The notes beneath the pieces are model-generated. The model searched no databases. It saw only the letters and a list, made by a program, of their open reading frames with translations, and was not told where the DNA came from. Of a DNA stretch of 31,318 nt, positions 7,886 to 14,702 are shown piece after piece; within the stretch, counting starts at the first letter, position 1; each line of letters starts with the position of its first letter. A program made the translations under genes and the position numbers. Source of the stretch: Candidatus Altarchaeota archaeon. Its GTDB lineage: Archaea; Altiarchaeota; Altiarchaeia; IMC4; QMZM01. Location of the stretch: assembly GCA_015523055.1 (NCBI GenBank), contig WALD01000037.1:1-31318 (forward strand). Reading direction: 5' to 3'.

Positions 7886-8158
7886 TTAATTGAATATATA
7901 CCGGGCCTCCTTTGTGGTTATTCTCTGTCTTAACTCCTGATCCCTCCAGAGTTTTCTGAGGGGAATGTCATAGTTCAGGGGAAGGGTTTCCCTGTAGAGT
8001 TTCTTATTGTCCTCCCCCGGAGCTATTATGCAGAGGTCTATGTCAGACCTCTCACTATAGTCCCCCTTTGCCAGAGAACCATAGATAACTATCCCCAAAA
8101 CCCTCCCGAACAGGGGTTCAAAATTTTCCTTTATTGTCCCAACCTCTTTCTTATCCAT
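7886..8158 (-). CDS. MntA-like nucleotidyltransferase with internal deletion
   Basis: A 90-residue protein with the minimal nucleotidyltransferase motif IVIYGSLAKGDYSERSDIDL (GSx10-12DxD), as in MntA antitoxins that AMPylate the HEPN partner HepT. Usual family members are about 130-140 residues. Here the sequence jumps from RETLPLNYD straight to LRKLWRDQELRQR, which looks like the family's C-terminal helix, so about 40 middle residues seem to be missing in frame (judged from memory of the family). The third acidic residue of the active site would fall in the lost part. It overlaps the decayed hepT upstream. It is probably non-functional, or kept only as the first intact frame of the surface operon. 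Confidence 0.65.
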   Translation of the reverse strand: MDKKEVGTIKENFEPLFGRVLGIVIYGSLAKGDYSERSDIDLCIIAPGEDNKKLYRETLPLNYDIPLRKLWRDQELRQRITTKEARYIFN

Positions 8159-8571
8159 TCTTTAGCTATATCTGTAAATCTCTCCAGTCAGGCAAAACGC
8201 CCTTTATACCCCTATAGCTAAGAGATCATCTGTCCTGTTGTAGTGGTGAACGAGCCTATTCCTCAAGCCGTTGCACCCCATTAAAGCCTTTTCTATATCT
8301 TTCTGGAATATTCTGCCTTCATCTCTCTATGTCTTCTATGTTTGTATAATCGTCCTTTGGAATTATCTTCAGGTCCTTACATAACATTGCTGTTATATCT
8401 AGGAAGCCTCCACAACTCCTGAAAAGCCTTGTAGGTTGCAAGTTTTGTTCACTCGTCATTAATAAAATCTTTAGTGCTTATGCCGCTCCATTCCCGAATT
8501 TCAGCAATTCTGTTTAATATCACTTCTATCTTATCCCTATATCGTTTTAACCTATCCTCCTCAATATTCAT
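8131..8571 (-). pseudogene. decayed HepT (DUF86 HEPN) toxin
   Basis: Joining frames on the minus strand rebuilds a DUF86/HepT protein. It begins MNIEEDRLKRYRDKIEVIL, reaches INDE and hits TGA at 8449-8451. It continues TKLATYKAFQE, shifts frame near 8415 to read VEASLDITAMLCKDLKIIP, and shifts again near 8320. The HEPN catalytic motif survives as RNRLVHHYN, an exact RX4HXY in which the Tyr is the residue AMPylated by MntA. Another break precedes the tail LERFTDIAKEWIRK, which runs into the MntA-like gene. At least one stop and two or three frameshifts make it a dead gene, although a TATA box still sits at the right distance. Confidence 0.75.
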
Positions 8572-8597
8572 CCCTAATTAAGATTTGGTGGTTATGC

Positions 8598-8608
8598 TTA
8601 AATATTTG
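8598..8608 (-). promoter_or_regulatory. TATA box upstream of hepT remnant and surface operon
   Basis: AAATATTTAAG on the minus strand lies about 27-37 bases before the ATG at 8571. With archaeal spacing, transcription would begin only a few bases before that ATG. It may now serve as promoter for the surface-protein genes through the dead hepT. Confidence 0.45.
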
Positions 8609-8618
8609 CACATTTCCG

Positions 8619-9863
8619 TTACCTGATGTCCCATTCCACCTCTACCTTATGCCTGGATTCACGCAGTGAATTCTCAATTGAATTCTTCAGGACTGAGATT
8701 CTTTCCTTAATCTGGGATTTTTTCCGTTTTAGCTTCTCAGGCTCCCTTTTAAGCTCGTTCAGTTTTGTGCTGAGATACTCTATCTCCCCTGCCAACTCCC
8801 TGCCCCTTCCGATTTTCCTGAAGGATGCAAGCTTCCTGGATACCCCTGCTATCTCTGATTCAATTGATGCGTGGAGCTCTCTCAGCCTCATAATCTCCCC
8901 GATGTTCTTTTCAACCCTCGCTATCTTCCCAAGTTCGCTCTTCTTTATTCTGAGTTTCCCTGAGTTAATTGCCTTCTTTATATCCATAATGATGGAACCA
9001 ATGTCCGTGCCCCCTGATATGAACCCCTGTACAGGATCCTTGATGTAGGCATCAATGTCTTTCCTCTTCATCTCCCTTTTGAATTTCTTGAGTGGCCTCT
9101 TCATCGGCGAGAGGTAGCTGTAAATCCCTGACTCAACCTCCTTCTTTCTCTCATCAAGTTCGTTCAGCCTGGTTTGTAGGGAGTGAAATTCCCTGAACTC
9201 CGGGCTGTGCTGAAAATTTCTGTAGCTCTGCATCAGTTTTTCCCTCTTCTCCATGGTCTTTTTTATCTCCTTTCTAATCTCTTTTTCCCTGAGATCAATC
9301 TCTCTCATCCTTTCGGCCTCTTTCTCAAGGCCTATGATACTGGCAGATACGACCTCATAAATCCTGTTCTTCGGGATAAAGCCCTTCAGCTCCGTTCCCT
9401 TCGCGACAACGAATTTCAATTCTTTGGTTATGTCCTGGATTATGTCGCCGAACGCTACCGACAGGTATCTGCCCTGGCTGTCTATTGCCCTCCCTATGCT
9501 GATAATAGGGGGCATGAGATTGCGGTGGAATTCTTCAATATTTTCCCTGCTAGAATTCTCAATACCCATGAGAGAATCGTGAATTCGCCTGACAAAGTCG
9601 GGTTTTGATATAAGAACTATCTTCCTTGCTCTCTTCGGGATGCTATTCGGGCAATCGCTCCTTTCAATCCTGTCTGCACATTCCTTTATCCTCTCAACTG
9701 AGGCTAAAATCTCATCAACAATTGGTCCGGCATCCCTGTAGCTTTTCCGTCCTTCCTCCTCTATCCTTCCCCGCAGCCAGTCATTAAGTTCGGAGAATCT
9801 AACCTTTTTTATCCTGACAGATGACCTGTCTTCCTTTCCAAAGAATCTATCAAATAATCTCAT
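8619..9863 (-). CDS. archaeal coiled-coil protein, function unknown
   Basis: A 414-residue, strongly charged, mostly helical protein without signal peptide or membrane segment. Residues about 190-260 and 315-405 are long heptad-rich coiled coils (for example EKEIRKEIKKTMEKREKLM and LKREPEKLKRKKSQIKERI), separated by a Gly-containing segment, ISGGTDIGSIIMDIKKAI. The N-terminal 180 residues (MRLFDRFFGKED start) look like a separate helical domain. No Walker motif or known catalytic site is visible, so it is not an SMC or Rad50. It overlaps the IPP isomerase stop by four bases, so the two are translationally coupled. Similar conserved coiled-coil proteins exist in archaea, but I cannot name a function. 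Confidence 0.7.
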   Translation of the reverse strand: MRLFDRFFGKEDRSSVRIKKVRFSELNDWLRGRIEEEGRKSYRDAGPIVDEILASVERIKECADRIERSDCPNSIPKRARKIVLISKPDFVRRIHDSLMGIENSSRENIEEFHRNLMPPIISIGRAIDSQGRYLSVAFGDIIQDITKELKFVVAKGTELKGFIPKNRIYEVVSASIIGLEKEAERMREIDLREKEIRKEIKKTMEKREKLMQSYRNFQHSPEFREFHSLQTRLNELDERKKEVESGIYSYLSPMKRPLKKFKREMKRKDIDAYIKDPVQGFISGGTDIGSIIMDIKKAINSGKLRIKKSELGKIARVEKNIGEIMRLRELHASIESEIAGVSRKLASFRKIGRGRELAGEIEYLSTKLNELKREPEKLKRKKSQIKERISVLKNSIENSLRESRHKVEVEWDIR

Positions 9864-10843
9864 CTCCTTACCCTGCCTCTGAGATCACCAACAGCATTGG
9901 AACCTGTAAGAAACATCGCTGTTTTTAACTCAGTGAGGAATTCGTTAAGGAATTTCCTGACCCCCTTTGTCCCATTTGCAGAGTATGCTTTCAGGATGGG
10001 GAGTGCCATCCCGACGCAGGTAGCTCCAAGGGCGATTGCCTTTGCAGCGTCCAACCCGTTCCTTATGCCCCCCGATCCTATGAGCGGCATATTGATGTCC
10101 GATAATTCCCTTATGCAGTCAGCCGTGGGAATTCCCCACCCGGCAAAGATTTTACCTATCTTCTCCTTATTGGCTCTGTATCCTTCCACAAGGCTCCATG
10201 ATGTTCCACCAGAACATCCAACATCTATTGCATCTACCCTGAGTTGAGCTGCAATATCCCTGGAGATTCCGGACCCGATCTCCTTTGCAATCACCGGTTT
10301 GTCTAGCTTTGAGGAGATATCATTCACCTTTTTGATAAGACCTGAGAAGTTCCTCTCTCCTTCAGGCTGGATCGCTTCCTGCAAGGGATTGAGGTGCAGG
10401 GCAAGGGCATCTGCATCAATCATCCTGACTGCATCCCTGCACTCAGACAGCCCGTATCCGTAGTTGAGCTGGATCGCCCCGAGGTTCGCTATGAGCAGTA
10501 TGTCCGGGGCGACATCTCTCACCATGTAGGTAGATCCCATCGCCTCGTCCTCTATCGCAATTCGCTGGCTTCCGACTCCGAACCCGATTCCAAACTCCTG
10601 CGAAATTTTAGCCAGGTCCCTGTTGATCTTTCCTGCCTGTTTCGTTCCGCCAGTAATTCCCTCAATGATAACCGGGAATTCCATCCTTTTCCCCAGAAAT
10701 TCAATATCCATTGAGATTTTGTCAAAGTCCACCTCAGGGAGTGCCTTATGCTCCAGCCTCACTTCATCAAACCCCGTGCTTCCCGCCTCCACATCTTCAT
10801 TGAGGCATATTTTTATGTGGTCTGATTTTCTTTTTTTCATCAT
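9860..10843 (-). CDS. fni: isopentenyl-diphosphate delta-isomerase, type 2 (FMN)
   Basis: A 327-residue FMN- and NADPH-dependent type 2 isomerase that converts IPP to DMAPP for archaeal isoprenoid lipids. Family marks are RKSDHIKICL at the N-terminus, EGITGGT (FMN contact), GVGSQRIA, HLNPLQEAIQPEG with the catalytic Gln, and GSGGIRNGLD plus GATCVGMALP for phosphate binding in the TIM barrel. Length fits. Two adjacent ATGs (10843, 10840) are possible, with GAGAG on the minus strand as a weak ribosome site. The gene is coupled to the coiled-coil gene downstream and sits just after a nucleotidyltransferase/HepT remnant. In many archaea fni lies near the S2-mevalonate kinase cluster; here it is about 6 kb from S2 and on the other strand. 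Confidence 0.95.
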   Translation of the reverse strand: MMKKRKSDHIKICLNEDVEAGSTGFDEVRLEHKALPEVDFDKISMDIEFLGKRMEFPVIIEGITGGTKQAGKINRDLAKISQEFGIGFGVGSQRIAIEDEAMGSTYMVRDVAPDILLIANLGAIQLNYGYGLSECRDAVRMIDADALALHLNPLQEAIQPEGERNFSGLIKKVNDISSKLDKPVIAKEIGSGISRDIAAQLRVDAIDVGCSGGTSWSLVEGYRANKEKIGKIFAGWGIPTADCIRELSDINMPLIGSGGIRNGLDAAKAIALGATCVGMALPILKAYSANGTKGVRKFLNEFLTELKTAMFLTGSNAVGDLRGRVRR

Positions 10844-10852
10844 TTTAATCTC

Positions 10853-10942
10853 TCAATAGCATCCTCGATCCTCTCGACTAGATTTTATTCTTTCTTTACC
10901 CAAAATATCGCTAAGAAACTCTATATCCCCTCTTTTAGACAT
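10853..10942 (-). pseudogene. HepT (DUF86) N-terminal stub
   Basis: A 29-codon frame, MSKRGDIEFLSDILGKERIK and a few more residues, starts inside the end of the nucleotidyltransferase gene with an 8-base overlap, as hepT genes often do. MSKRGDxxFLxDIL is the usual beginning of DUF86 HEPN proteins, but the RX4HXY core is absent. A second frame (VERIEDAIERLK) overlaps its end, as if most of the gene had been deleted. It may also be a chance short frame. Confidence 0.45.
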
Positions 10943-11306
10943 AGACTGCACCCCTCTCAATATCCTCGGCAACCTGTTTAATCCTTATAGCCTTTATGCC
11001 CTCAGGAGTTAAGATATCTACCTTTCTGCCTACTTGTTTTTCGACATATTCCGCAAAATCCATAAACCTAAAACCTATTGGTTTTTCAAACTCTACTAAA
11101 ACATCTATATCGCTATCTTCTCTCTGGACTTCCTTTGCAAAGGAACCAAATAAGGCCATTCTCTTGACACCATACGTAGAACCTAAAGAGGGAAGCTCCT
11201 TTCTCAAGATCTCAATCACCTTTCCCGTGGTCAACATCCTTTCGTTTCCCATATCACGCACAGATTCCTGTGCTATCTGTTTTGATTTCATCTTATCTGG
11301 GGGCAA
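10935..11306 (-). CDS. MntA-like nucleotidyltransferase antitoxin
   Basis: Up to 123 residues of the COG1669 minimal nucleotidyltransferase family. The active site is RMALFGSFAKEVQREDSDID, with the third acidic position in KVDILTPEGI, so the catalytic set looks complete, unlike the copy at 7886. These proteins normally AMPylate and silence a HepT HEPN toxin encoded next to them; here only a HepT stub follows, so this may be an orphan antitoxin. The start is uncertain: ATGs at 11306, 11252 and 11237 are in frame. The family normally begins near MLTTGKVIEIL, favouring 11237. Confidence 0.8.
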   Translation of the reverse strand: MPPDKMKSKQIAQESVRDMGNERMLTTGKVIEILRKELPSLGSTYGVKRMALFGSFAKEVQREDSDIDVLVEFEKPIGFRFMDFAEYVEKQVGRKVDILTPEGIKAIRIKQVAEDIERGAVYV

Positions 11307-11312
11307 GGAGAC

Positions 11313-11332
11313 CCCCTTCCAAAAGGGTGGGG
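11313..11332. repeat. GGGG-type hairpin, copy A
   Basis: Arms CCCCTTCC and GGGTGGGG enclose the tetraloop AAAA (one T-T mismatch). The same design recurs at 11498-11517, and the two copies bracket a degraded segment. Confidence 0.55.
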
Positions 11333-11497
11333 AGGATTACCCCTTTAACATCCTTTTTAGTGTTGAAGGCGATATATCAACCGTTGAAGCGGTTCTGCCA
11401 GTTTTCCAACGATCGGATAGCCGGTAAACCTATCTTTGCGTTCCAATGATGGTTTGGGTTTTAATGCTGTGCATCTTGATTCAACTCCTATGGAAAG
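11333..11497. other. degraded segment between two hairpins
   Basis: No intact gene is present. On the plus strand two partial frames look protein-like (NILFSVEGDISTVEAVLPVF, then SLRSNDGLGFNAVHL after a stop and frame change), as if a gene tail had decayed. With the hairpins on each side and a truncated gene at the right-hand junction, this resembles the remains of an inserted element, but I cannot name it. Confidence 0.35.
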
Positions 11498-11751
11498 CCC
11501 CTTCCGATAGGGAGGGGTAGTTTACGCAATCCAACCCTTGCATTGGTCTTCTCCACCATCATGTGGTTGCCTGCAACATGGTCATAATGGCAGTGGGTGT
11601 TTATTAAAAGCTTGATTTCAATATTTATCTTAGCAATTTTTCCAATGTGGTGAAGGGGGCTTATTTCCGCATCAATCATTACTCCTTCTCTATCGTCAGC
11701 TATCACATAACAATTGGATTCATAGGTGTTGCTCATAAAGGTGTGAACCAT
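11488..11751 (-). pseudogene. metallo-beta-lactamase fold hydrolase, truncated
   Basis: An 87-codon frame begins like a metallo-beta-lactamase hydrolase: SNTYESNCYVIADD, MIDAE, and the zinc motif THCHYDHVAG (HxHxDH) near residues 52-61. Family members run to 200 or more residues. Here the homologous part stops around NARVG, and the last residues (LRKLPLPIGRGFP) are encoded by the hairpin at 11498-11517. The second half of the active site (later His and Asp) is missing, so the enzyme should be inactive. It lies back to back with tRNA-Ser, a common landing area for inserted DNA. Confidence 0.7.
11498..11517. repeat. GGGG-type hairpin, copy B
   Basis: Arms CCCCTTCC and GGGAGGGG enclose GATA with an unbroken eight-pair stem (one T-G pair). 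It encodes the aberrant tail of the truncated metallo-beta-lactamase frame, so it marks the breakpoint. Confidence 0.55.
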
Positions 11752-11801
11752 ATTAGGATAAATGATTCGGTCAAGATTAATGCCCGATATTCATTCATTA
11801 T

Positions 11802-11889
11802 GCCGAGGTGGCGGAGCCTGGATCAACGCGCGGGCCTTGAGAGCCCGTGTCCCTTTGGGGACACTTGAGTTCGAATCTCAACCTCGGCG
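11802..11889 (+). tRNA. tRNA-Ser (anticodon TGA)
   Basis: The acceptor arms GCCGAGG and CCTCGGC pair fully and are followed by discriminator G. The anticodon arm CGGGC/GCCCG encloses CTTGAGA, giving TGA (reads UCA). A long variable arm (TGTCCC...GGGACA) is typical of serine tRNAs, and GTTCGAATC is the T loop. CCA is not encoded. A hairpin repeat follows at 11911. Confidence 0.95.
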
Positions 11890-11910
11890 AACTGTCACCA
11901 ATGGAGGTGA

Positions 11911-11937
11911 AATTCCTCAGCAAAAAGCAGGGGAATT
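11911..11937. repeat. GAATTCC-type hairpin, copy 1 (after tRNA-Ser)
   Basis: The arms AATTCCTCaGC and GCaGGGGAATT enclose a five-base loop AAAAA, with a single A-A mismatch two pairs from the loop. The same architecture, with a different mismatch and loop, is found at 14816-14846 downstream of tRNA-Leu. Confidence 0.65.
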
Positions 11938-12031
11938 CAACAATGAGTATTCAGGTGTTGCCGAGCCGCTTATATGGTCGGGGTGATATGAAAAAACTAC
12001 ACAAGCTATAGCCATATCTCCGCCTGAGGGC

Positions 12032-12040
12032 TTATAAATA
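12032..12040 (+). promoter_or_regulatory. TATA box of the ribosomal/RNA polymerase operon
   Basis: TTATAAATA sits about 35-40 bases before the S13 ATG at 12074. A start site about 25 bases downstream would give a leader of only 10-15 bases. It is the only strong TATA box found before the S13-to-S2 gene run. Confidence 0.6.
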
Positions 12041-12073
12041 TTAAATCACATAACTTACAACCTCATTTTGAGA

Positions 12074-12685
12074 ATGACTGAAGAGAAAGACGAAGGGCAG
12101 AAGGGGACTGGAGAAAAGAAGACGGAGGGAGTAGAGTCAAAACCTGAGAGGGGGAAGGGGGCTCGGAAGGGAAAGCCCGATAAGATGGGATATCCCAATA
12201 AGGTTAAAGACGGATTCAGGCACAGGGTAAGGGTTTTGAGAGTTATCATTGATGGAAACCTTGACATTCAAAGGGCATTGATGAATATAAAGGGCATAGG
12301 ACAGCACATCTCAGAGGTAATCACAAAAGAGTTGAGTATCGATAAAAAGACGAAGATTGGGAGCCTCACGGACAAGGAAATAGAGAGGATTGAGAATGCA
12401 GTCAAGAATTTACAAAATAGTGCTCCTGGATGGATAGTAAACCGGCAGAGGGATCCATATTCTGGCAAGAATATGCACGTCGTGGGCCCTGATTTGGAAT
12501 TAACGCACAGGGAGGACATAAACCTCCAGAAGAAACTCAAGTCATATATTGGGATAAGACACGCCCTTGGTCTTCCTGTAAGAGGTCAGAGAACAAGGAC
12601 CTCATTCAGGAAGGGAGCAACAATGGGAGTCAGCAGAAAGAAGGCACAGCCACAGACAAAGAATAAAGATGGAGGTAAGAAATAA
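12074..12685 (+). CDS. rps13: 30S ribosomal protein S13 with charged N-terminal extension
   Basis: S13 of the small-subunit head, contacting the P-site tRNA and the inter-subunit bridge. The family core starts at about residue 44 (GFRHRVRVLRV) and includes MNIKGIGQHISEVI (helix-hairpin-helix-like) and the basic tail RGQRTRTSFRKGATMGVSRK. Archaeal S13 is normally about 150 residues; this one is 203, with about 40 extra N-terminal residues rich in Lys, Glu and Gly (TEEKDEGQKGTGEKK). ATG 12074 is preferred over the in-frame TTG at 12068 because it is the first ATG after the TATA box. It begins the ribosomal operon and overlaps S4 by one base. Confidence 0.93.
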   Translation: MTEEKDEGQKGTGEKKTEGVESKPERGKGARKGKPDKMGYPNKVKDGFRHRVRVLRVIIDGNLDIQRALMNIKGIGQHISEVITKELSIDKKTKIGSLTDKEIERIENAVKNLQNSAPGWIVNRQRDPYSGKNMHVVGPDLELTHREDINLQKKLKSYIGIRHALGLPVRGQRTRTSFRKGATMGVSRKKAQPQTKNKDGGKK

Positions 12686-13377
12686 TGGGTGCCCCCAGAA
12701 AACAGAGAAGGAAGTATGAAAGACCGACACACCCATGGAAGTCTGAAAGGATAACTGAGGAAAAGGAACTCTGCAAGAAATACGGCCTTAAGAACAGAAA
12801 GGAGGTCTGGAGGGTGAAGTCAAGGATAAGGAGATTCAGGCAGCAGGCACGAAACCTTCTTGCATCTTCAGGGGAGGAAATTATGAAGGAGAAGATGGGA
12901 TTTTTTAACAAACTAAAAAAATTGGGAATTTATGAGAATCCAAGCATTGAGGACCTTCTTACAATAAAGGCTGATGACCTCCTGGCTCGGCGGCTGCAGA
13001 GCCAGGTATACTCAAGAGGTATTGCAAAAACCATGAAAGAGGCGAGGCAGCTCATAACCCACAACCATGTGATTGTTGGAAACAGAATCGTTAACATTCC
13101 AGGCTATACTGTATCAAAGAGTGAGGAGGAAGGTATAAGGCTCAAGAAGGGTATGAGGGTTATCAAGCTCGGAGGAAAACCAGAGTCAGAGAAGGGAGCA
13201 AAAGAGGAAAAAATAGAAGAGCCCAATACAGAATCAAAAGAACCTGAGAAAGAGAAGAAGGGGAAGGAGCCTAAAGGGGATGAAAAACCCGGAGGAGAGA
13301 AGGTAAGGAGGAAATCAAAATCACAGGAGACTAAAAAGGAGGAAGCAAAGGAGGGTGGCGAAGGCAGAAAAGACTGA
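12685..13377 (+). CDS. rps4: 30S ribosomal protein S4 with charged C-terminal tail
   Basis: S4, a primary 16S rRNA binder that nucleates small-subunit assembly. It starts MGAPRKQRRKYERPTHPW, typical of the archaeal form. The S4 RNA-binding domain LARRLQSQVYSRGIAKTMK followed by ARQLITHNHVIVG lies at about residues 100-135. After residue 165 comes a tail of about 65 residues, almost only Lys, Glu, Pro, Gly and Ser, not usual in archaeal S4 (about 170-180 residues). The tail region overlaps the beginning of S11 by 23 bases. Such tails may bind rRNA or Mg2+ or aid salt tolerance, but this is speculation. Confidence 0.93.
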   Translation: MGAPRKQRRKYERPTHPWKSERITEEKELCKKYGLKNRKEVWRVKSRIRRFRQQARNLLASSGEEIMKEKMGFFNKLKKLGIYENPSIEDLLTIKADDLLARRLQSQVYSRGIAKTMKEARQLITHNHVIVGNRIVNIPGYTVSKSEEEGIRLKKGMRVIKLGGKPESEKGAKEEKIEEPNTESKEPEKEKKGKEPKGDEKPGGEKVRRKSKSQETKKEEAKEGGEGRKD

Positions 13378-13957
13378 AACGGAAGCAAAGGAGGAAGAGA
13401 AGACTGAACCAGAGCAGGGGAAGGTTGAGGAAGTGAATGGAGAAAAGGTAGAGGCAAAGCCCGAAAAGAAGGTAGAGGATTTCAAGGGTAAGGTAGAAAC
13501 AAAGGAGAATATCGGAAAGAGGACAGAAGAAAGATCAGAATCCACACAATTGAAGGGTAGAAAAAAAGATAATAGATTCTGGGGAGTTCTCCACATATAT
13601 TCATCAAAGAACAATACAATCCTACACGTTACTGATATAACTGGGGCAGAAACTATAAGCATAAAATCAGGCGGGCAGGTAGTGAAGTCGCAAAGGGAGG
13701 AATCCTCGCCTTATGCCGCGATGCAGGCCGCGATGCGAATTGCTGATGAGATAAAGGAGAAGGGTATAACAGGGCTACATATACAGGTAAGGGCACCTGG
13801 CGGGCATAATGGTCCGAAGTATATTGGAAAGGGGGCACAGGCCGCAATAAGATCAATCTCAAGGAGTGGCATTGCAATAGGCAGAATAGAGGATGTAACC
13901 CCGATCCCCCATGGAGGATGTACCCCTAAAGGGGGAAGGAGAGGGAGGAGGGTTTAG
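13355..13957 (+). CDS. rps11: 30S ribosomal protein S11 with charged N-terminal extension
   Basis: S11 of the platform of the small subunit near the E site. The core begins near residue 72 (WGVLHIYSSKNNTILHVTDI) and includes SGGQVVKSQREESSPYAA, the RAPGGHNG motif and the end DVTPIPHGGCTPKGGRRGRR. Archaeal S11 is about 130 residues; this one is about 200 because of a 70-residue N-terminal part of Glu, Lys and Thr. The start is a GTG at 13355, which lies within the S4 gene and follows a GGAGG about 15 bases upstream. No in-frame ATG lies between it and the core, so the extension appears real. Confidence 0.9.
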   Translation: MAKAEKTETEAKEEEKTEPEQGKVEEVNGEKVEAKPEKKVEDFKGKVETKENIGKRTEERSESTQLKGRKKDNRFWGVLHIYSSKNNTILHVTDITGAETISIKSGGQVVKSQREESSPYAAMQAAMRIADEIKEKGITGLHIQVRAPGGHNGPKYIGKGAQAAIRSISRSGIAIGRIEDVTPIPHGGCTPKGGRRGRRV

Positions 13958-13963
13958 ACTAAA

Positions 13964-14551
13964 ATGAAAATAAAAATCATCAAAGAATATGACAACAGGC
14001 TTGAATTTAACATAAGGGGAATTGATGTCGCAATGGCAAACGCTCTGAGAAGGGCACTGATATCAAGGATACCGATGATGGCTATTGAGGAGGTCACGTT
14101 CTATGATAATTCATCGGCCCTTAACGACGAGGTTCTGGCGCACAGACTCGGTTTGATTCCCCTGAAGACTGATTTTGCTGGGCCAGAGACAATAGAATTA
14201 AGCTTGGAGTCAGATGGTCCCGGAACGGTTTACTCTGGGGAAATAAAGGTTAAGGAAATGAAAATAAAGGGGAAATCCATAAAACTAGAAAGCATAGCTG
14301 TATATGACAACATCCCGATTACAAAACTAACAGAGAAACAGAGCGTGAAGCTGGAAGCGAAAGCAAAAATAGGGACCGGAAAGGAGCATATGAAGTGGCA
14401 GGGCGGTCTAGCATCATACAATGTAAGGGAAGACGGCTCTATAGACTTTTTTGTCGAGTCATTCGGCCAGCTGGATGTCCAGAAGATGATAGAAAAATCA
14501 TTTGAGGTCGTTCAGCATGAAATCAAGGAGTTGAAATCAACGTTAAGATAG
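13964..14551 (+). CDS. rpo3: DNA-directed RNA polymerase subunit Rpo3 (RpoD), no Fe-S domain
   Basis: The 195-residue alpha-like subunit that with Rpo11 starts RNA polymerase assembly. Visible motifs are NALRRALISRIPMMAIEEV and the following EVLAHRLGLIPL of the alpha fold, and KIGTGKEHMKWQGG. There is no cysteine in the protein, so it lacks the ferredoxin-like Fe-S domain present in Rpo3 of some other archaea; this resembles the Methanocaldococcus-type short form. It follows S11 after six bases and precedes tRNA-Leu by 16 bases, in the archaeal order S13-S4-S11-Rpo3. Confidence 0.95.
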   Translation: MKIKIIKEYDNRLEFNIRGIDVAMANALRRALISRIPMMAIEEVTFYDNSSALNDEVLAHRLGLIPLKTDFAGPETIELSLESDGPGTVYSGEIKVKEMKIKGKSIKLESIAVYDNIPITKLTEKQSVKLEAKAKIGTGKEHMKWQGGLASYNVREDGSIDFFVESFGQLDVQKMIEKSFEVVQHEIKELKSTLR

Positions 14552-14567
14552 GAATATAAATCGATAT

Positions 14568-14702
14568 GCGGGGGTGCCCGAGTCCGGTCAAACACGAAGC
14601 TCAACCCCCTTATAATCACCACCCTGGGCCTCGTGGGCTAAAGGGGCACGGTTGAGGGCCGTGTGGCGCAGGCCTACGCGAGTTCGAACCTCGTCCCCCG
14701 CA
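14568..14702 (+). tRNA. tRNA-Leu (anticodon GAG), split by a D-loop intron
   Basis: The acceptor arms GCGGGGG and CCCCCGC pair, with A as discriminator. The anticodon arm CACGG/CCGTG encloses TTGAGGG, giving GAG (reads CUC/CUU). The variable arm TGGCGCAGGCCTACGC is typical for Leu, and GTTCGAACC is the T loop. The normal D stem (CCC with GGG) only forms if 50 bases are removed from the D-loop; the mature RNA is then 85 bases. No TATA box is well placed, so it is probably processed from the operon transcript. Confidence 0.92.
14592..14641 (+). other. tRNA-Leu D-loop intron with bulge-helix-bulge
   Basis: A complete bulge-helix-bulge fold is visible. The outer helix pairs TCC (14583-14585) with GGG (14643-14645). 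A three-base bulge AAA (14640-14642) follows, then a four-pair central helix of GGTC (14586-14589) with GGCT (14636-14639). A second AAA bulge (14590-14592) leads to an inner helix of CACGA (14593-14597) with TCGTG (14631-14635), extended by GCTCA/TGGGC. Cutting after the second base of each bulge removes 14592-14641 and joins the exons just before position 21-22. Confidence 0.85.

Noticed and set aside
11333..11497. IS200/IS605-type tnpB 3' end
   Set aside because: GDISTVEA vaguely resembles the tail of some TnpB proteins, but there is no RuvC motif or zinc finger, and the match is too short to name.
12068..12073. TTG start for S13
   Set aside because: ATG 12074 is six bases later, in frame, and fits the TATA box; TTG would add only two residues.
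14552..14561. TATA box for tRNA-Leu (AATATAAAT)
   Set aside because: Its centre is only about 11 bases from the tRNA 5' end, too close for archaeal transcription starts.
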